Position numbers and translations under genes: made by a program | Part shown: positions 6,242-6,925 of the stretch, one piece after another | Numbering within the stretch: the first letter of the stretch is position 1 | How the letters are laid out: every line of letters starts with the position of its first letter | Source of the DNA: Bacteroidales bacterium | GTDB taxonomy: Bacteria > Bacteroidota > Bacteroidia > Bacteroidales > UBA12481 | NCBI GenBank assembly: GCA_028707745.1 | Contig: JAQWAJ010000095.1 | Coordinates: 1-6,925, forward strand | DNA: 6,925 nucleotides | Direction of reading: 5' to 3' | Notes under the pieces: model-generated | Told to the model about the DNA's origin: nothing | Databases searched by the model: none | The model's input: the letters and a program-made list of their open reading frames with translations, nothing else

Positions 6242-6564
6242 AAACAAACAATCAATTAGCTATTATCACCCTGATTACCTGTTTACTGGTAACCGGAATC
6301 GTCTATGCTGACGATCCGACAAAAGGTGAGGGAACTGACTCCACTGTAGGGACAGGCATGGGTTGGCAGGAAAAGACTGAGCGAACCAAAACTTTGGTTA
6401 CCAGTGGATTGGATGTAAACACCGGAATCGAAGTTGATGCAATGGGAGTCCACTGGACTTTCAACATCGGAAGCACCTTTGAATTCGTAGATTGCTGTCA
6501 ACCGTCAAGACTAAAGCAGTCGTGGTGCAATTATAATGCAGATGATCCAAGGTGCCCGGATTAA
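6238..6564 (+). CDS. Small exported peptide with C-terminal CCQ-x8-C-x8-C motif (peptide 2)
   Basis: Protein of 108 residues with no family I can name. A signal peptide (1-24) ends VYA before DDPTKGEG, giving a mature peptide of about 84 residues. The mature part is acidic and glycine/threonine-rich at first, with HW at 72-73 and a hydrophobic run. Its only four cysteines, C86, C87, C97 and C106, lie in the last 23 residues. The CCQ-x8-C spacing is identical to peptide 1 (4093-4401), although the sequences otherwise differ strongly. One further cysteine (C15) is inside the signal peptide and would be removed. The ATG overlaps the propeller stop codon (ATGA), which implies translational coupling. 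It is the last gene of the operon, followed within 20 bases by a terminator hairpin. A peptide signal, toxin or structural surface peptide are all possible. Confidence 0.78.
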   Translation: MKTNNQLAIITLITCLLVTGIVYADDPTKGEGTDSTVGTGMGWQEKTERTKTLVTSGLDVNTGIEVDAMGVHWTFNIGSTFEFVDCCQPSRLKQSWCNYNADDPRCPD

Positions 6565-6582
6565 AGGGCTGTTACTTCATGA

Positions 6583-6619
6583 AAGAGGCCGCCTCAGCTT
6601 TGAGACGGCCTCTTGTTTT
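6583..6619 (+). terminator. Rho-independent terminator after the peptide operon
   Basis: The arms AAGAGGCCGCCTCA (6583-6596) and TGAGACGGCCTCTT (6601-6614) pair at 13 of 14 positions around a GCTT loop, followed by GTTTT. On the other strand there is no comparable T-run, so it mainly serves the plus-strand operon. Confidence 0.88.
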
Positions 6620-6650
6620 ATCCAGGTAGTTTTCGAAACCAAAACCCGGG

Positions 6651-6925
6651 TTAGTCAATCCGCTGAGGCAGTTTTTTATCTTCTTTACGATAAGCGAACC
6701 AGTAAATAATCGGAACAATATAGATACTGACCAATGTTCCGATAGTCATACCTCCCATAATGGTCAACGATAATGGTCTTTCGAGATCTGCGCCAAGTCC
6801 TTTGAAAAAGAGGAATGGTAACATTGCCAAAACAGTTGTCAAGCTAGTCATAATGATCGGTTTCAGTCGCCTCTGGCCTGCTATGTGAACAGCTTCCAGT
6901 ACCGTGTAGCCTTCGGCACGTTTCC
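6651..6925 (-). CDS. RND efflux transporter permease, C-terminal end (5' part outside window)
   Basis: The last 90 residues or so of an inner-membrane RND-superfamily transporter (AcrB/CusA type), which uses the proton gradient to expel drugs, metals or other compounds together with a periplasmic adaptor and an outer-membrane channel. Reading the minus strand from the right edge gives EAVHIAGQRRLKPIIMTSLT, the family's highly conserved segment before transmembrane helix 11. It is followed by VLAMLPFLFFKGLGADLERP, the helix-12 region GGMTIGTLVSIYIVPIIYW, and a short charged cytoplasmic tail ending KKLPQRID. The frame is open to the window edge, so the ATG at 6851 is internal and not the true start. 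The fragment does not separate a multidrug (HAE1) pump from a metal (HME) pump. It converges with the peptide operon across an 86-base gap. Confidence 0.92.
   Translation of the reverse strand, partial: KRAEGYTVLEAVHIAGQRRLKPIIMTSLTTVLAMLPFLFFKGLGADLERPLSLTIMGGMTIGTLVSIYIVPIIYWFAYRKEDKKLPQRID

Overview
The window looks like chromosomal DNA of a Bacteroidota species. The main evidence is a protein with a lamin-tail domain and a C-terminal type IX secretion sorting domain (3168-4016), a 6-bladed beta-propeller lipoprotein with a GRGPGEY motif (5042-6241), A-rich leaders mostly lacking Shine-Dalgarno sequences, and moderate GC. The class cannot be fixed from sequence alone. No tRNA, rRNA, CRISPR array, insertion sequence or phage gene is visible, and no stretch over 300 bases lacks a gene.

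Layout. (1) 1-3038, minus strand: a compact three-gene operon transcribed in the order NfsA-like nitroreductase (3038-2286), short Omp85/BamA-superfamily outer-membrane protein (2276-792), and YdfG-like short-chain dehydrogenase (751 to beyond the left edge). The gaps are 9 and 40 bases. (2) 3039-3167: a divergent promoter region with a perfect 7-base inverted repeat. (3) 3168-4016, plus strand: the secreted lamin-tail protein. (4) 4093-6564, plus strand: a tight four-gene operon of small cysteine-containing exported peptide, membrane-anchored thioredoxin-like protein with CSSC, 6-bladed beta-propeller lipoprotein, and a second small cysteine-containing exported peptide. Gaps are 5 and 11 bases, and the last pair overlaps by 4. 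A strong hairpin terminator (6583-6619) closes it. (5) 6651 to the right edge, minus strand: the C-terminal end of an RND efflux permease, convergent with the operon.

The four-gene operon is the most interesting part. Both small peptides have an N-terminal export signal, an HW dipeptide in the middle, and the same C-terminal pattern CCQ-x8-C-x(5 or 8)-C, although the rest of the two sequences differs. A dedicated extracytoplasmic CxxC protein lies between them, with a propeller lipoprotein. My inference is a disulfide-containing exported peptide system of the kind loosely related to the NVEALA peptide loci of Bacteroides; its function is unknown. The promoter and leader of this operon (4035-4092) closely resemble those of the lamin-tail gene (3111-3167), with matching spacing, which suggests the two units are co-regulated or arose by duplication of the control region.
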